NCBI RefSeq assembly: GCF_002531755.2
Contig: NZ_CP035000.1
Coordinates: 558,001 to 622,000, forward strand
Length of the DNA stretch: 64,000 nt
Reading direction: 5' to 3'
From: Rhizobium acidisoli
GTDB lineage: Bacteria; Pseudomonadota; Alphaproteobacteria; Rhizobiales; Rhizobiaceae
The notes beneath the pieces were generated by a model. It saw nothing but the letters and a program-made list of their open reading frames with translations. It had not been told where the DNA came from and did no database searches. Below, piece by piece: positions 18,415-27,908 of this stretch. Position numbers and translations under genes: made by a program. Position 1 is the first letter of the stretch, and every line of letters begins with the position of its first letter.

Positions 18415-19961
18415 GACGCGAGTTTCCCTTGATGTCCGTGTCCCTTGGCCGAAGCCGCGATAATGGCTTCCTCAGTCGCCTCATCCCTGTCGAAGACGGC
18501 GACCAGCTGGCCGTTGCTCAGGACCGCGATGCGATCGGATAACGCCATGACCTCTTCGAGGTCGGAGGTCGAAAACAGGATGGCGAGCCCGTTTGCCGCC
18601 AGCCGCCGCATGGTGCGGAAGACGTCGGCCTTGGCGCCGACATCGATGCCGCGGCTCGGCTCGTCCATCAGCAGCACCTTCGGATTGGTCATCAGCGCCT
18701 TACCGATGACGACCTTCTGCTGGTTGCCGCCGGACATCGAGGTGACCTCAAAATCCGGGTTGGGCGCCTTGATCGAGAGATCGCGGATCGCCTCCTGAAT
18801 GGCGCTTTTCTCCGCGCCGCTGTCGATATGGAAAAGCCGGGTGAAACGCGAAAGGCTTGCGAGCGTCAGGTTGGAGGCGATGGAAAGCACCTGCACCAGC
18901 CCCTCGCGCTGCCGGTCTTCCGGGATGAGCGCAAGACCGCGGCGGATGCGTCGCGTGGTGTCGCGGGCGCGCACTTCCTTGCCGTCGATGAAGATCTTGC
19001 CGCTCGAATGCATATGACGCCCGATCACGCATTCGAAGAATTCGCTGCGGCCGGCACCCATCAGGCCGTAAATGCCGAGGATTTCGCCTGCCTTGACCGA
19101 CAGGGAGACATCGTTGACCGCAAGCCCGCCGGTCGGCCTGGGAAGGCTGATATTTTCGGCGCGGAACACCTCGCCGCCGATGGAATGGGTAACGGATTTC
19201 GCAAAATCCTTGGCATCCGAGCCGATCATCGAGCGCACGATCCAGCGCGTATCGATGTCGCGGACCATGGCATGGCCGGTGATCTGGCCGTCGCGCAGCA
19301 CCGTGATGTAGTCGCCGATCCGCATCAGCTCTTCCAGCCGGTGCGAGATATAGACGATCGCCACACCCTGCGCCTTCAGCTCGGCAATCACCTTGAACAG
19401 GATCTCGACTTCGGCCGCCGAAAGGGCGGAGGTCGGCTCGTCCATGATCAGGATGCGAGCATTCAGCGACATCGCCTTGGCGATCTCGACCAACTGCTGC
19501 TGGCCGATCGGCAGATCTTCGACCATCGTATCCGCTTCGATGCCGGCATCGAGACGCCGCAGAAATTCATTGGCTTTCTCGACCTGCGCCTTGTGATCGA
19601 TGCCGAGCAGGCCGCGGGTGATCTCGCGCCGGGCAAAAATGTTTTCGGCGACCGACATGTTGGCGAAGAGATTGAGTTCCTGGAAGATCATGCCGATGCC
19701 ATTCGCCTGCGCGTCGGCCGGGCTGTCGAAGGTAACAGGCTTGCCGTCGAGGATGATGCGGCCGAGCGTTGGGCGCTCGACGCCGGCGATGATCTTCATC
19801 AGCGTCGATTTGCCGGCGCCGTTTTCGCCGACCAGAACGTTCACCGCGCCGCGGCGCAGCTCCAGATTGGCGCGCTTGACGGCGACGATGCCCGAATAGA
19901 CCTTCGACACATCGTCGAGGCGCAGGATGATGTCGTCCTCTTGTGCCTCCGCCGCCGTCAT
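18411..19961 (-). CDS. Ribose-type ABC transporter ATPase with two nucleotide-binding domains
   Basis: 516 residues with two ABC domains, the RbsA/XylG type. First domain: Walker A GENGAGKST, signature LPIGQQQLVEIAKAM, Walker B ARILIMDEPTSAL. Second domain: GLMGAGRSEFFECV in place of a full Walker A, signature SGGNQQKVVIGKALM, Walker B VLLMDEPSRGID. The degenerate second site is usual for this family. It overlaps both neighbours by 4 bases (19958 and 18414), so the transporter is one coupled unit. Confidence 0.92.
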   Translation of the reverse strand: MTAAEAQEDDIILRLDDVSKVYSGIVAVKRANLELRRGAVNVLVGENGAGKSTLMKIIAGVERPTLGRIILDGKPVTFDSPADAQANGIGMIFQELNLFANMSVAENIFARREITRGLLGIDHKAQVEKANEFLRRLDAGIEADTMVEDLPIGQQQLVEIAKAMSLNARILIMDEPTSALSAAEVEILFKVIAELKAQGVAIVYISHRLEELMRIGDYITVLRDGQITGHAMVRDIDTRWIVRSMIGSDAKDFAKSVTHSIGGEVFRAENISLPRPTGGLAVNDVSLSVKAGEILGIYGLMGAGRSEFFECVIGRHMHSSGKIFIDGKEVRARDTTRRIRRGLALIPEDRQREGLVQVLSIASNLTLASLSRFTRLFHIDSGAEKSAIQEAIRDLSIKAPNPDFEVTSMSGGNQQKVVIGKALMTNPKVLLMDEPSRGIDVGAKADVFRTMRRLAANGLAILFSTSDLEEVMALSDRIAVLSNGQLVAVFDRDEATEEAIIAASAKGHGHQGKLAS

Positions 19962-20602
19962 GAGCCCACCTTCAGTTCAGAAGGGGTCACGAGCGGCAGC
20001 TCGCCGCTTTTTGGCAGCGGAAAGGCGCCGATCACCGTCACCGTCTTGCCGGTGAGGCCGTCGCGCGGAACGGCGGAGAGAAAAGCGGTATTGGCCTTCT
20101 CGTTGAACGCCTTGCCGAACTGCGCCCATTCGATCTGGTTCTTGAATTCGTTGAAATTGACGAACTCCAGCGTGTCGCGCAGTGCGGTGCCGCGCAGCGC
20201 GGGTCCGATCTGCACCTTCGCATCGGCCTTGCCGTCGCCATCGGCGTCGACATCGAGCGTTGCCGCGCGCGAGGCCGTGTCGGCCGCAACGACCTTGCCG
20301 GTGATCTTCACCGCATAGGTCCAGGGCGAACTGCTCTGCTTGCGTGGATTGCCGTATTTCTCGCCGGCAGCATCCGGATTGGAGGTGGCAAGTTGCATGA
20401 CGTCCTTCAGCTCGCCCGCGCGCTTTTCGAAATAGGGCACGACCTCCGGCTGCCAGATCGCATCGACCTTGGCATTCGGGTCGAAAGCGGTCTTGGCCGC
20501 TGCCGCCGCCTTCTCCTCCGCGGTCGGCGTCTTGATGATCTTGCAACCGGGCAAGGCCGCCGCCACGACGGCGGCAAGCAGGGCGCCCTTCATTCTCAAC
20601 AT
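19958..20602 (-). CDS. DUF2291 family lipoprotein accompanying a sugar ABC transporter
   Basis: 214 residues. The signal MLRMKGALLAAVVAAALPGC ends in a lipobox-like LPGC, so the mature protein probably starts at Cys20 as an envelope lipoprotein. The middle has FDPNAKVDAIWQPEVVPYFE and VDADGDGKADAKVQIGPALRG, with a Ca-loop-like DADGDGKAD. DUF2291 genes are found beside ribose-type transporters; their role is unknown. The start at 20602 has GAGG 9 bases before it; the ATG at 20593 would also keep the signal. It overlaps the ATPase start by 4 bases. Confidence 0.8.
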   Translation of the reverse strand: MLRMKGALLAAVVAAALPGCKIIKTPTAEEKAAAAAKTAFDPNAKVDAIWQPEVVPYFEKRAGELKDVMQLATSNPDAAGEKYGNPRKQSSSPWTYAVKITGKVVAADTASRAATLDVDADGDGKADAKVQIGPALRGTALRDTLEFVNFNEFKNQIEWAQFGKAFNEKANTAFLSAVPRDGLTGKTVTVIGAFPLPKSGELPLVTPSELKVGS

Positions 20603-20633
20603 GCGGGTAAACCTCGACGTCTTGCAAAATGCA

Positions 20634-20665
20634 TTGCGGAGGGCGCAACGCTGCACCCTCCGCAA
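20634..20665 (-). promoter_or_regulatory. Perfect stem-loop after the apiose binding-protein gene
   Basis: TTGCGGAGGG (20634-20643) and CCCTCCGCAA (20656-20665) form a 10-bp stem with a 12-base loop, 10 bases past the binding-protein stop. As in the other transporter operons here, it may stabilise the binding-protein mRNA or attenuate read-through into the rest of the operon. Confidence 0.6.
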
Positions 20666-20675
20666 TTGGTGCTGA

Positions 20676-21680
<1,005 letters not shown>

Positions 21681-21712
21681 TTAAGGGGGAGGACTTGCCT
21701 CCCCGGGCCGGC

Positions 21713-22540
21713 TCAGGTGATGCGCCGGATGCTTTCGGCGATCTCCTGCGGTTCGAAGACTTTCTTCCAGTCGTCGCGCATCAGCGCCGGAATGCCGAAC
21801 TCGATCGCCTTGTTGCAGGCATCCGAGAACACGCCGTCGACCTCCTTGAAGATGACGGCGCCGAGCACATTCATATGGCCGAGCAGAAAGTCGCGAGCGG
21901 CCTCTGCCGGCACGCCGCGCGCCACGCATTCGTCCATGGCCTGGCGCATGACGACGAGCAGCGATGCGCAGACGGTTTCGGAAAGGCCGGGTTCGAGCAT
22001 GGCGAGCTGATCGACGGTCACCCGGTGCGAGCGCATGACCGGCGCCCAGATGAGCTTGGCGATTTCCTCGCCGAGCGCATAGGCGCTGTCTGGCCCCTGC
22101 ATCAGCGCCGAAACAATATGCTGCTTGGCGAACAGGCCGCCGAAATGGTCCTTCTTGGCCTGCATATCCGTCTCGTCGTTGAAGATCGGCGGATGGCAGG
22201 GATGGGTGACGAAATAGGTGAGATCATCGCGCTTCGGCAGATGGCCGGCGAAGGGGGCAGCGGCATCGAGCGCCACCACCATCGTGCCTGATGCGAGCTT
22301 GTCGACGATGCCGGCCGCGACCTTGCCGATCGCCGTATCCGGCACGGCAAGGATGACCACGTCAGCGCCGTCGAGGGCGGCATCGACCGGCACGCAATCG
22401 AGGCCGAGATCGTTCTTCAAGCGCGCCTTGCCAGCGTCGCTCACCTCGACATGCCGCACGTCAAAGCGCGAGCCCTTGAGATTTTTGGCAAGCCGGTATC
22501 CCATTTTGCCGCCGGCGCCGAAGAGAGCAATCTTGGTCAT
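21713..22540 (-). CDS. apnO: D-apionate oxidoisomerase
   Basis: 275 residues. The N-terminal Rossmann motif is IALFGAGGKMGYRLAKNLKG; DVVILAVPDTAIGKVA and TYFVTHPCHPPIFNDE follow, as in the phosphogluconate-dehydrogenase-like proteins that act on apionate. The C-terminal half is helical (LEPGLSETVCASLLVVMRQA). In the known pathway this enzyme oxidises and rearranges D-apionate to 3-oxo-isoapionate with NAD. GAGGAAAAC precedes the ATG at 22540; the operator motif is 40 bases upstream. It is the first gene of the transporter-apsD-apnL operon. Confidence 0.8.
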   Translation of the reverse strand: MTKIALFGAGGKMGYRLAKNLKGSRFDVRHVEVSDAGKARLKNDLGLDCVPVDAALDGADVVILAVPDTAIGKVAAGIVDKLASGTMVVALDAAAPFAGHLPKRDDLTYFVTHPCHPPIFNDETDMQAKKDHFGGLFAKQHIVSALMQGPDSAYALGEEIAKLIWAPVMRSHRVTVDQLAMLEPGLSETVCASLLVVMRQAMDECVARGVPAEAARDFLLGHMNVLGAVIFKEVDGVFSDACNKAIEFGIPALMRDDWKKVFEPQEIAESIRRIT

Positions 22541-22579
22541 GTTTTCCTCACCTTTTCAGTTCTGGATAGGATCATATAC

Positions 22580-22590
22580 TGGTATGATGA
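22580..22590 (-). promoter_or_regulatory. GntR/NanR-type operator motif 2
   Basis: TGGTATGATGA, identical to the copy at 12751, lies 40 bases upstream of the apnO start and 29 bases beyond the derI stop. Its presence in this short gap suggests a regulated internal promoter here. Context is ATACTGGTATGATGAGTCA. Confidence 0.7.
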
Positions 22591-22619
22591 GTCAATCACC
22601 ATATCATTACTGTAGTCGT

Positions 22620-23066
22620 TTAAGACCCATGTTTTTCCGCGTCGAGCCGGTCGATCGCCTCGACGTTGCCGGCCGACGGGCCATCCGGATCGAATTCGGA
22701 TGCGAGCCAGACATCGACGATCGACTTCGCCAGTTCCGGCCCGATGACGCGCGCGCCCATTGTGATGATCTGAGCATTGTTCGATTTCGCGGCGCGTTCC
22801 GCCGAATAGGTGTCGTGGGTGAGTGCTGCGCGAATACCAGGCACCTTGTTGGCGGAAATGCACACACCGATGCCGGTGCCGCAGAACAGGATGCCGCGCT
22901 GATGTTCGCCGTCGACGATCGTCTGCGCCAGGCGCTGGGAGAGATCGGCATAGAAGCCGGACTGGCTGAGATCGTGAACTTCGAGATCCGCCTTGCCGGC
23001 GAGATGGGCGGCAATGACATCGAGGAGCGGTTTGCCGGCGCTGTCGGCGCCAATTGCAATCTTCAT
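22620..23066 (-). CDS. derI: RpiB/LacAB-type isomerase, probable D-erythrulose 4-phosphate isomerase
   Basis: 148 residues, full RpiB length. Starts [38 protein letters not shown] is the phosphate-binding and catalytic loop; [20 protein letters not shown] and [13 protein letters not shown] complete the family pattern. Next to a TIM-like isomerase, oiaX and oiaK, the likely reaction is D-erythrulose 4-phosphate to D-erythrose 4-phosphate (DerI, EryI in Brucella) rather than ribose 5-phosphate isomerisation. The gene name reflects context, not a unique residue signature. GAAAGGAAAC precedes the ATG. Confidence 0.8.
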   Translation of the reverse strand: MKIAIGADSAGKPLLDVIAAHLAGKADLEVHDLSQSGFYADLSQRLAQTIVDGEHQRGILFCGTGIGVCISANKVPGIRAALTHDTYSAERAAKSNNAQIITMGARVIGPELAKSIVDVWLASEFDPDGPSAGNVEAIDRLDAEKHGS

Positions 23067-23100
23067 AGCAGTTTCCTTTCATCGCCCTCAGGCATGGAAA

Positions 23101-23865
23101 TCACCTTTCGATCGCCGCGCTCACGCGGCGAAGAATGTCGAGGTAACTGTCGACGCCCCAGGCGGAGCGGCCGATGAACAGGCCGTCGATATGCGCCTCG
23201 GTGACCAGTTCCTCACAATTTTCCGGATTGACGCTGCCGCCGTAGAGAACCGGCACCGCACGACCAAGAATGGACTTCGCCACCTCGGCGATCTTTTCGT
23301 GTCGCTCCGACGCGTAGTCGGCGGTCGCCGGTATGCCCTTGGCGCCGATCGCCCAGACAGGCTCATAGGCAAGCAGGATCGGAGCCTCGTCGGCCTCGGT
23401 GTCGACGCCGCGCAGCGCCGCCTCGACTTGCCGCCGCAAAACGGCGTCGGCCCTGCCCTCCTGGCGCTCCAGCAAGGTCTCGCCGATGCAGATCAGCGGC
23501 GTCAGGCCATGGCGGATCGCGGCGGAAACCTTGAGGCCGACGGTTTCGTCGGTCTCGCCGAAATGCTCGCGCCGCTCGGAATGGCCGAGTTCGACGATGT
23601 CGAGCTGGCAGTCCTTCAGCATCAGAGGAGAAATCTCGCCGGTCCAGGCGCCGGCATCCTCCCAGTGCATGTTCTGGGCGCCGACCTTCACCGAGGTCTC
23701 GGCCAGCAGGTGCTTGACCTCGCGCACCGCGGTAAAGGCGGGAATGACGAAGCGCTGCACGCGGGTATCGCGTTCCGCCTCCGTCGCTGCGAGGCGGTGC
23801 GCGAAAGCCAGCGCCTCCTCCAGCCTCTTGTTCATCTTGAAACTGGTGCCGACCCAGACAACCAT
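23101..23865 (-). CDS. lerI: TIM-like isomerase, probable L-erythrulose 1-phosphate isomerase
   Basis: 254 residues of triose-phosphate-isomerase fold: GTSFKMNKRLEEA with the catalytic Lys, IVELGHSERREHFGE with the His, LLAYEPVWAIGAKGI with the Glu, and VLYGGSVNPENCEEL for phosphate binding. GTSFKMNK, instead of the usual GNWKMN, is the variant seen in tetrulose-phosphate isomerases (LerI, EryH). It would convert L-erythrulose 1-phosphate from OiaX to D-erythrulose 4-phosphate. The start shares one base with the oiaK stop (TGATG). Confidence 0.82.
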   Translation of the reverse strand: MVVWVGTSFKMNKRLEEALAFAHRLAATEAERDTRVQRFVIPAFTAVREVKHLLAETSVKVGAQNMHWEDAGAWTGEISPLMLKDCQLDIVELGHSERREHFGETDETVGLKVSAAIRHGLTPLICIGETLLERQEGRADAVLRRQVEAALRGVDTEADEAPILLAYEPVWAIGAKGIPATADYASERHEKIAEVAKSILGRAVPVLYGGSVNPENCEELVTEAHIDGLFIGRSAWGVDSYLDILRRVSAAIER

Positions 23866-25211
23866 CAGTTCTTCCTTCCGTCACGGATCTGCGCGAAATA
23901 GCCGTCCGTTCCGACCTGGCCGCCTTTCAGCGCGATCTGCAGGCCGTTGGTCGGCGGGTAATCGCCATGGGCAAGGCATAGCGGCGAACCCGGCGTCTGG
24001 GGCAGCGGCAGAAGCATCGTCAGCGCGTCGATCTTCAATTGCCGGAGCGCATGGCTCGACGTGTCGCCGCCGGCAACGACCGCGCGCGACAGCCCTTCCG
24101 CCTCGATCAGCCGCCGCAGGATCGTGCCGAGGCTACTGCCGAGCCGGTGACGGGCACCCGGCAGCCGGTCGATATCGGCGCCGCGGTCCGCCGATGGGCC
24201 GAGCGCCGTATAGAGGATGACGCTCTTGCCTTCTTTCAGCTTCCGGATGCCGGCCTGCACCGCCGCCTCCACTGCGCCTTCGCCATTCTCCGAAACTAGC
24301 GCCAGCGGATCGAGCGCGATGGCCTCGAAACCGTTCTCGACGGCGGTGCGGATCTGCCGCTCGGTCGTCGGCGAGACGCTGCCGGAGACGACGGCGAGAC
24401 GGTCGACCGGGCCGATATCGGGAAATTCGGCGCCGCTTTCGCCAATCACGCCGGCCCGCCGCCATGCATCGAGCAGGGCGTATTCGACCCCGGACGAACC
24501 GGCGACGAAGCTGCCGGACTGGCCGGCGACCCGCAGCAGCTGCCGGCCAGCGGCCGCCTGCGTCGCTTCGGAATCGACGTCGAGGAGCAGGATGCCTTCC
24601 GGGCTCGACGCCAGCGCGTCGATGCGCTGATCGGCATCCTCGGCCGTGATCGCAACGAGATCGGCAAGCAGCACAGGAAGGGCGGTCTGCTTCGACAGAT
24701 GAACGCCAAGATCCGCCTCGTCCATCGGGGTGACCGGATGGCGGCTCATGACAGGATGGTGGTCGATGCGGAAGACGCGGCCCTGATAGGCTGCGAAGAG
24801 ATTGCCGAAAGCCGTGTAGCGCTTCAGCTGCGGCGCGCCTACGATGACGGGGACGATCGCCTGCCCGAAGATCTTGCCGCCGATTTCGATAGCCTTGCCG
24901 ATATTGCCGATGCCAGGGCTGGAATCGAAGGTCGAGCAAACCTTGTAATGGCAGATGGCCGCACCGAGCGAGCGCAGCCAGTCGAAGGCAGGCACGAGAT
25001 GGAGTTTCATCCATGCCGGCGTCTCGCTGCGGCTCGTTCCGGCAATACCGATCGCGCGGCAGTGTTTGAAGCGAGCGAGCAATTCCAGCTTGGGAAGGCC
25101 GAGGAAGAGGGCGGTCTCGACGCCGCGCGAAGCGAGCGCCTCCATGACGTCGGTCGAGCCGGTAAAATCATCCCCGTAATAGCTAACGAGAAGGTCGTTC
25201 ATGACGATCAT
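23865..25211 (-). CDS. oiaK: 3-oxo-isoapionate kinase (DUF1537 four-carbon acid sugar kinase family)
   Basis: 448 residues. The N-terminal SYYGDDFTGSTDVMEAL is the DUF1537 acid-sugar site; the C-terminal domain has SGSVSPTTERQI, AVVAGGDTSSHALRQL and ALKGGQVGTDGYF, the nucleotide-binding pattern of the family. In this cluster it would phosphorylate 3-oxo-isoapionate to the 4-phosphate, substrate of the RuBisCO-like protein encoded immediately upstream (4-base overlap). Start ATG 25211; an ATG three codons later is possible. Confidence 0.82.
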   Translation of the reverse strand: MIVMNDLLVSYYGDDFTGSTDVMEALASRGVETALFLGLPKLELLARFKHCRAIGIAGTSRSETPAWMKLHLVPAFDWLRSLGAAICHYKVCSTFDSSPGIGNIGKAIEIGGKIFGQAIVPVIVGAPQLKRYTAFGNLFAAYQGRVFRIDHHPVMSRHPVTPMDEADLGVHLSKQTALPVLLADLVAITAEDADQRIDALASSPEGILLLDVDSEATQAAAGRQLLRVAGQSGSFVAGSSGVEYALLDAWRRAGVIGESGAEFPDIGPVDRLAVVSGSVSPTTERQIRTAVENGFEAIALDPLALVSENGEGAVEAAVQAGIRKLKEGKSVILYTALGPSADRGADIDRLPGARHRLGSSLGTILRRLIEAEGLSRAVVAGGDTSSHALRQLKIDALTMLLPLPQTPGSPLCLAHGDYPPTNGLQIALKGGQVGTDGYFAQIRDGRKN

Positions 25212-26464
25212 GCGCCCTTGCCATCGCTGAATTTTGCGATCGAGGCGGCCAATTCAGGATGATCCTTGGCGTAGACCTCCAGCGGAATGTCGGCGACCGC
25301 AGCCTGCCATGCCTGCTGCACGGCGCGAACGCCGGCCGCCGGACCGCCGGGATGACTGACGATGCCGCCGCCGCAGAGATAGAGGAGGTCGACGGTGCGG
25401 GCGGTGCGCTGATAGGTCTCCGGCGCCTGTCCGCCCCACTGGCCGGAACCTGCGACCGGAAGCGGCCGGTCGGCGGCGTCGAACAGCGGCGCGCTGACGG
25501 CCTTGAAGGACGAGACGAAGCTGTCATCCGGCTCCCAATATTTCACCCTGATGCCGTTGATCTGGAACTGGTCGACGCCCAAGAGCCGCCAGAACTGCTG
25601 GTAGACCTTGAAGTCCATGCCGGCGCCCGGATCGCGCGTCAGCACGTCCCAGCCGTTTCGATGCGCGTGCAGCACCAAGCTGGAGCGCTTGCGCAGGAAG
25701 CTCATGCCGCCGAAGCCGATCGAGTTGATATTGACGACGGCGCAGTTGCCGCCGGCCGCAGCGACGATGTCGTGGTTGCGCATCATCTCGTCCGGGTCGG
25801 CATGCGAGATGCCGAAGGCATACATGACCTTCTTGCCGGTCTTCTGCTGGTGATCCAGAATGCGTGGCATGATCGCCGCGACGCGGTCCTTGAGCGGCGA
25901 ATAGGCCGGGCTCATCAGCTTCTCGTCGTCCTTGATGAAGTCGACGCCCGATGCGATCAACTCGCCGACGAGCTCGGCCGTCTCAGGCGGTCTGAGCCCG
26001 AGCGCCGGCTTAACGATCGTGCCGATGATCGGCCGCCCCTCGACGCCGGTGAGGCGGCGGCTGCCCGGAATGCCGAATTGCGGCCCGGGATGGGCGCTTT
26101 TGAAGGCCTCCGGCAGCTTCATGTCGACGATGCGGATGCCGGTCATGCCCTTGATCGAATAGACGCCGCCGATCGCGATGGTCATCAGGGCGGAGAGATC
26201 GGTGCCGATCGCCTCCAGCGGAAAGCCGATCTCGACATCGGCGCGGTGCAGCAGCGTGCCCGGAGCCGCCTCCGGCCAGGTCGGATGACGCCCATCCTCG
26301 AGCGGGCGGATCGCCAGCACCCGGGCGGCGACGCGCGATTTCAGCTCCTCGGTCTCGCCCGGAACCGGCACGAAGGTCCCGGTCGACTGGTCGCTGGCGA
26401 TCTTCTCCGCCATCGCCTCGACGCTGCCGGGCGTTTCGATGCGGTAGGTCAGGGTAATCATCAT
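25208..26464 (-). CDS. oiaX: RuBisCO-like protein, 3-oxo-isoapionate 4-phosphate decarboxylase
   Basis: 418 residues of RuBisCO large-subunit fold. The catalytic strand GTIVKPALGLRP holds the active-site Lys, GVDFIKDDEKLMSP the carbamylated Lys and metal-binding Asp/Glu, VMYAFGISHADPD and SSLVLHAHRNGWDVLTRDPG the later loops, and GGGIVSHPGGPAAGVRA the phosphate site. It is not a carbon-fixing enzyme: the pathway role is decarboxylation to L-erythrulose 1-phosphate and CO2. First gene of the oiaX-oiaK-lerI-derI operon, divergent from the GntR gene with operator motif 3 between them. MM start: the ATG at 26461 is an alternative. Confidence 0.85.
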   Translation of the reverse strand: MMITLTYRIETPGSVEAMAEKIASDQSTGTFVPVPGETEELKSRVAARVLAIRPLEDGRHPTWPEAAPGTLLHRADVEIGFPLEAIGTDLSALMTIAIGGVYSIKGMTGIRIVDMKLPEAFKSAHPGPQFGIPGSRRLTGVEGRPIIGTIVKPALGLRPPETAELVGELIASGVDFIKDDEKLMSPAYSPLKDRVAAIMPRILDHQQKTGKKVMYAFGISHADPDEMMRNHDIVAAAGGNCAVVNINSIGFGGMSFLRKRSSLVLHAHRNGWDVLTRDPGAGMDFKVYQQFWRLLGVDQFQINGIRVKYWEPDDSFVSSFKAVSAPLFDAADRPLPVAGSGQWGGQAPETYQRTARTVDLLYLCGGGIVSHPGGPAAGVRAVQQAWQAAVADIPLEVYAKDHPELAASIAKFSDGKGA

Positions 26465-26521
26465 AAACCGACGGCTGCTCCTCTTGGCCCACGCATATTG
26501 TCATGGCGTCAACTTGTGATC

Positions 26522-26532
26522 TGGTATAATGA
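26522..26532. promoter_or_regulatory. GntR/NanR-type operator motif 3 in the divergent region
   Basis: TGGTATAATGA, differing by one base from motifs 1 and 2, lies 58 bases before the oiaX start and 95 bases before the GntR start. It contains GGTATA, the half-site known for E. coli NanR. The place suggests control of oiaX and autoregulation of the regulator. Confidence 0.65.
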
Positions 26533-26626
26533 GTATTCCAACTGTTGAAAAGCAGAATCTTCGGGCGCGCAAATTTTCGGCCGCACGCTTTGTCCTTGGT
26601 CCGGAAAACTGTTAGGAGGAGACATT

Positions 26627-27349
26627 TTGAGCCAGCGAGATCTCATGACCCAGCCCCTCGAACAGATCGTCCGCCGGAAACTCTCCGACGAAGTGTTTGA
26701 TCGACTTGAGCGATTGATCACCTCCGGCGAGCTTCAGCCCGGCGACGAAATGCCCTCCGAGCGGGTGCTGATGGAGCGCTTCGGCGTCGGCCGGCCGGCG
26801 ATCCGCGAGGCCATGCAGTCGCTCGCCAACAAGGGTCTCGTCAGCATTTCGCACGGCGAACGGGCGAAGGTGCTGAGGCTGACGGCAAAGTCGATCTTCC
26901 GCCAGGTCGACCTCACCGCCAAGATCATGCTGTCGCAATCGGCGGATTCGCTGGAGCACCTGAAAAGCGCCCGCATCTTCTTCGAGCGCGGCATGGCCCG
27001 CGAGGCCGCACAGCGCGCCTCGGCAAACGACATCGCCGACCTCAGGGATATCATCGAGCGCCAGCGCATGTCGCTCGGCCGGGCCGAAGCGTTCATCGAC
27101 GCCGATATGGAATTTCACACCCGCATCGCCCAGATCTCCGGCAATCCGATCTACGTCGCCGTCAGCGAAGCCATGCTCGCCTGGCTGAAGGAATATCATA
27201 CCGAGATGCTGATCTGGACCGGCAAGGAAAAGTTCACGCTCGCCGAACACGACGAGATCGTCGACCGCCTCGAAGCCAACGACATCGACGGCTCGGAAAC
27301 CGCGCTGCTCAAACACCTCGAACGCTCGCGAGCGCTTTACGCGAAGTAG
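26627..27349 (+). CDS. GntR-family regulator, FadR/NanR subfamily, of the apiose regulon
   Basis: 240 residues. Winged helix-turn-helix: DEVFDRLERLITSGELQPGD, PSERVLMERFGVGRPAIREA, LANKGLVSISHGERAKVL. The FCD ligand domain follows with DADMEFHTRIAQISGNP and LAEHDEIVDRLEAND, carrying the metal-binding Asp/His pattern. The TTG at 26627 has an AGGAGGAGA site 6-8 bases before it and is preferred to the ATG at 26645, which is too far from it. It is divergent from oiaX and probably represses the three promoters with the shared motif until a pathway intermediate binds. Confidence 0.88.
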   Translation: MSQRDLMTQPLEQIVRRKLSDEVFDRLERLITSGELQPGDEMPSERVLMERFGVGRPAIREAMQSLANKGLVSISHGERAKVLRLTAKSIFRQVDLTAKIMLSQSADSLEHLKSARIFFERGMAREAAQRASANDIADLRDIIERQRMSLGRAEAFIDADMEFHTRIAQISGNPIYVAVSEAMLAWLKEYHTEMLIWTGKEKFTLAEHDEIVDRLEANDIDGSETALLKHLERSRALYAK

Positions 27350-27443
27350 GGCGCTTTTGTTTAGCGACTGCTTGGGAACAATGATGTGCCGGCGAGGTTG
27401 TGGATAGGCCCCGTCAGGCAAAAATCCCAAGGAGGATATGAGA

Positions 27444-27764
27444 ATGCGTATGAAACTCGTAGCAGCTTCGCTTTTCGCCATCGGCATGGCCACATCGGCC
27501 TTCGCCCAGTCCAACCCGGCGCCGGCCGGCGCCACGATCGACAAGAACCAGGCCGATCAGGGTGGCGGCGCGGCCAGCGACATGAAGACCAAAAAGCCGA
27601 TGGCGACCGATTCCACCACGACCAATTCCACGACCGGCGGCACGATGAAAATGGACAAGACCAAGTGCCCGAACCCGGTCGACAACTCCGCCAAACTCCA
27701 GACCCAGGGCGGCACCAGCAACGCGACGCCAATGGACGAAGCTTGCGCAGCCCATAACAACTGA
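27444..27764 (+). CDS. Small secreted Thr/Ala-rich protein
   Basis: 106 residues; signal peptide MRMKLVAASLFAIGMATSAFAQSN, cleavage likely after AFA. The mature part is low in complexity, rich in Thr, Ser, Gly, Lys, with two Cys (KCPNPVDN and DEACAAHNN) that might pair. AGGAGG ends 8 bases before the ATG at 27444; in-frame ATGs at 27438 and 27450 are alternatives. No family recognised. It is a single-gene unit ending in a strong terminator. Confidence 0.8.
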   Translation: MRMKLVAASLFAIGMATSAFAQSNPAPAGATIDKNQADQGGGAASDMKTKKPMATDSTTTNSTTGGTMKMDKTKCPNPVDNSAKLQTQGGTSNATPMDEACAAHNN

Positions 27765-27780
27765 TCGGCTTCCCCAGACA

Positions 27781-27805
27781 AAACCCCCGCTTCGGCGGGG
27801 TTTTT
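27781..27805 (+). terminator. Rho-independent terminator with TTCG loop
   Basis: AAACCCCCGC, loop TTCG, GCGGGG and TTTTT: a compact GC stem with a stable tetraloop and a U tract, 17 bases past the stop of the small secreted protein. Confidence 0.9.
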
Positions 27806-27877
27806 GCTGCACCTCACAGCCCTTATCGGCGGCATTCCCGAGACAGCCTTGACTCATCGAAAGGCGATTGGTATCAA

Positions 27878-27899
27878 TTTGGGTAATCGATAACCCAAA
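27878..27899. promoter_or_regulatory. LacI-type operator before the fructoside operon
   Basis: TTTGGGT-A-ATCGAT-A-ACCCAAA is a 22-bp palindrome with only the two A positions asymmetric and a central CG, the layout of LacI-family operators. It ends 9 bases before the regulator's GTG start, so binding would block the promoter or early transcription. Likely autoregulatory and controlling the whole operon. Confidence 0.8.
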
Positions 27900-27908
27900 G
27901 CGCCGCCC

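Noticed and set aside
18828..20318. 496-codon plus-strand frame
   Set aside because: Opposite the transporter ATPase and the DUF2291 gene; no family features.
22620..23865. Housekeeping rpiB and tpiA
   Set aside because: The folds fit, but their coupling to oiaX and oiaK and the variant FKMNK motif make tetrulose-phosphate isomerases more likely than central-metabolism enzymes.
25208..26464. Carbon-fixing RuBisCO
   Set aside because: No small subunit, no phosphoribulokinase, and the gene is next to a DUF1537 kinase; the RuBisCO-like decarboxylase role fits better.
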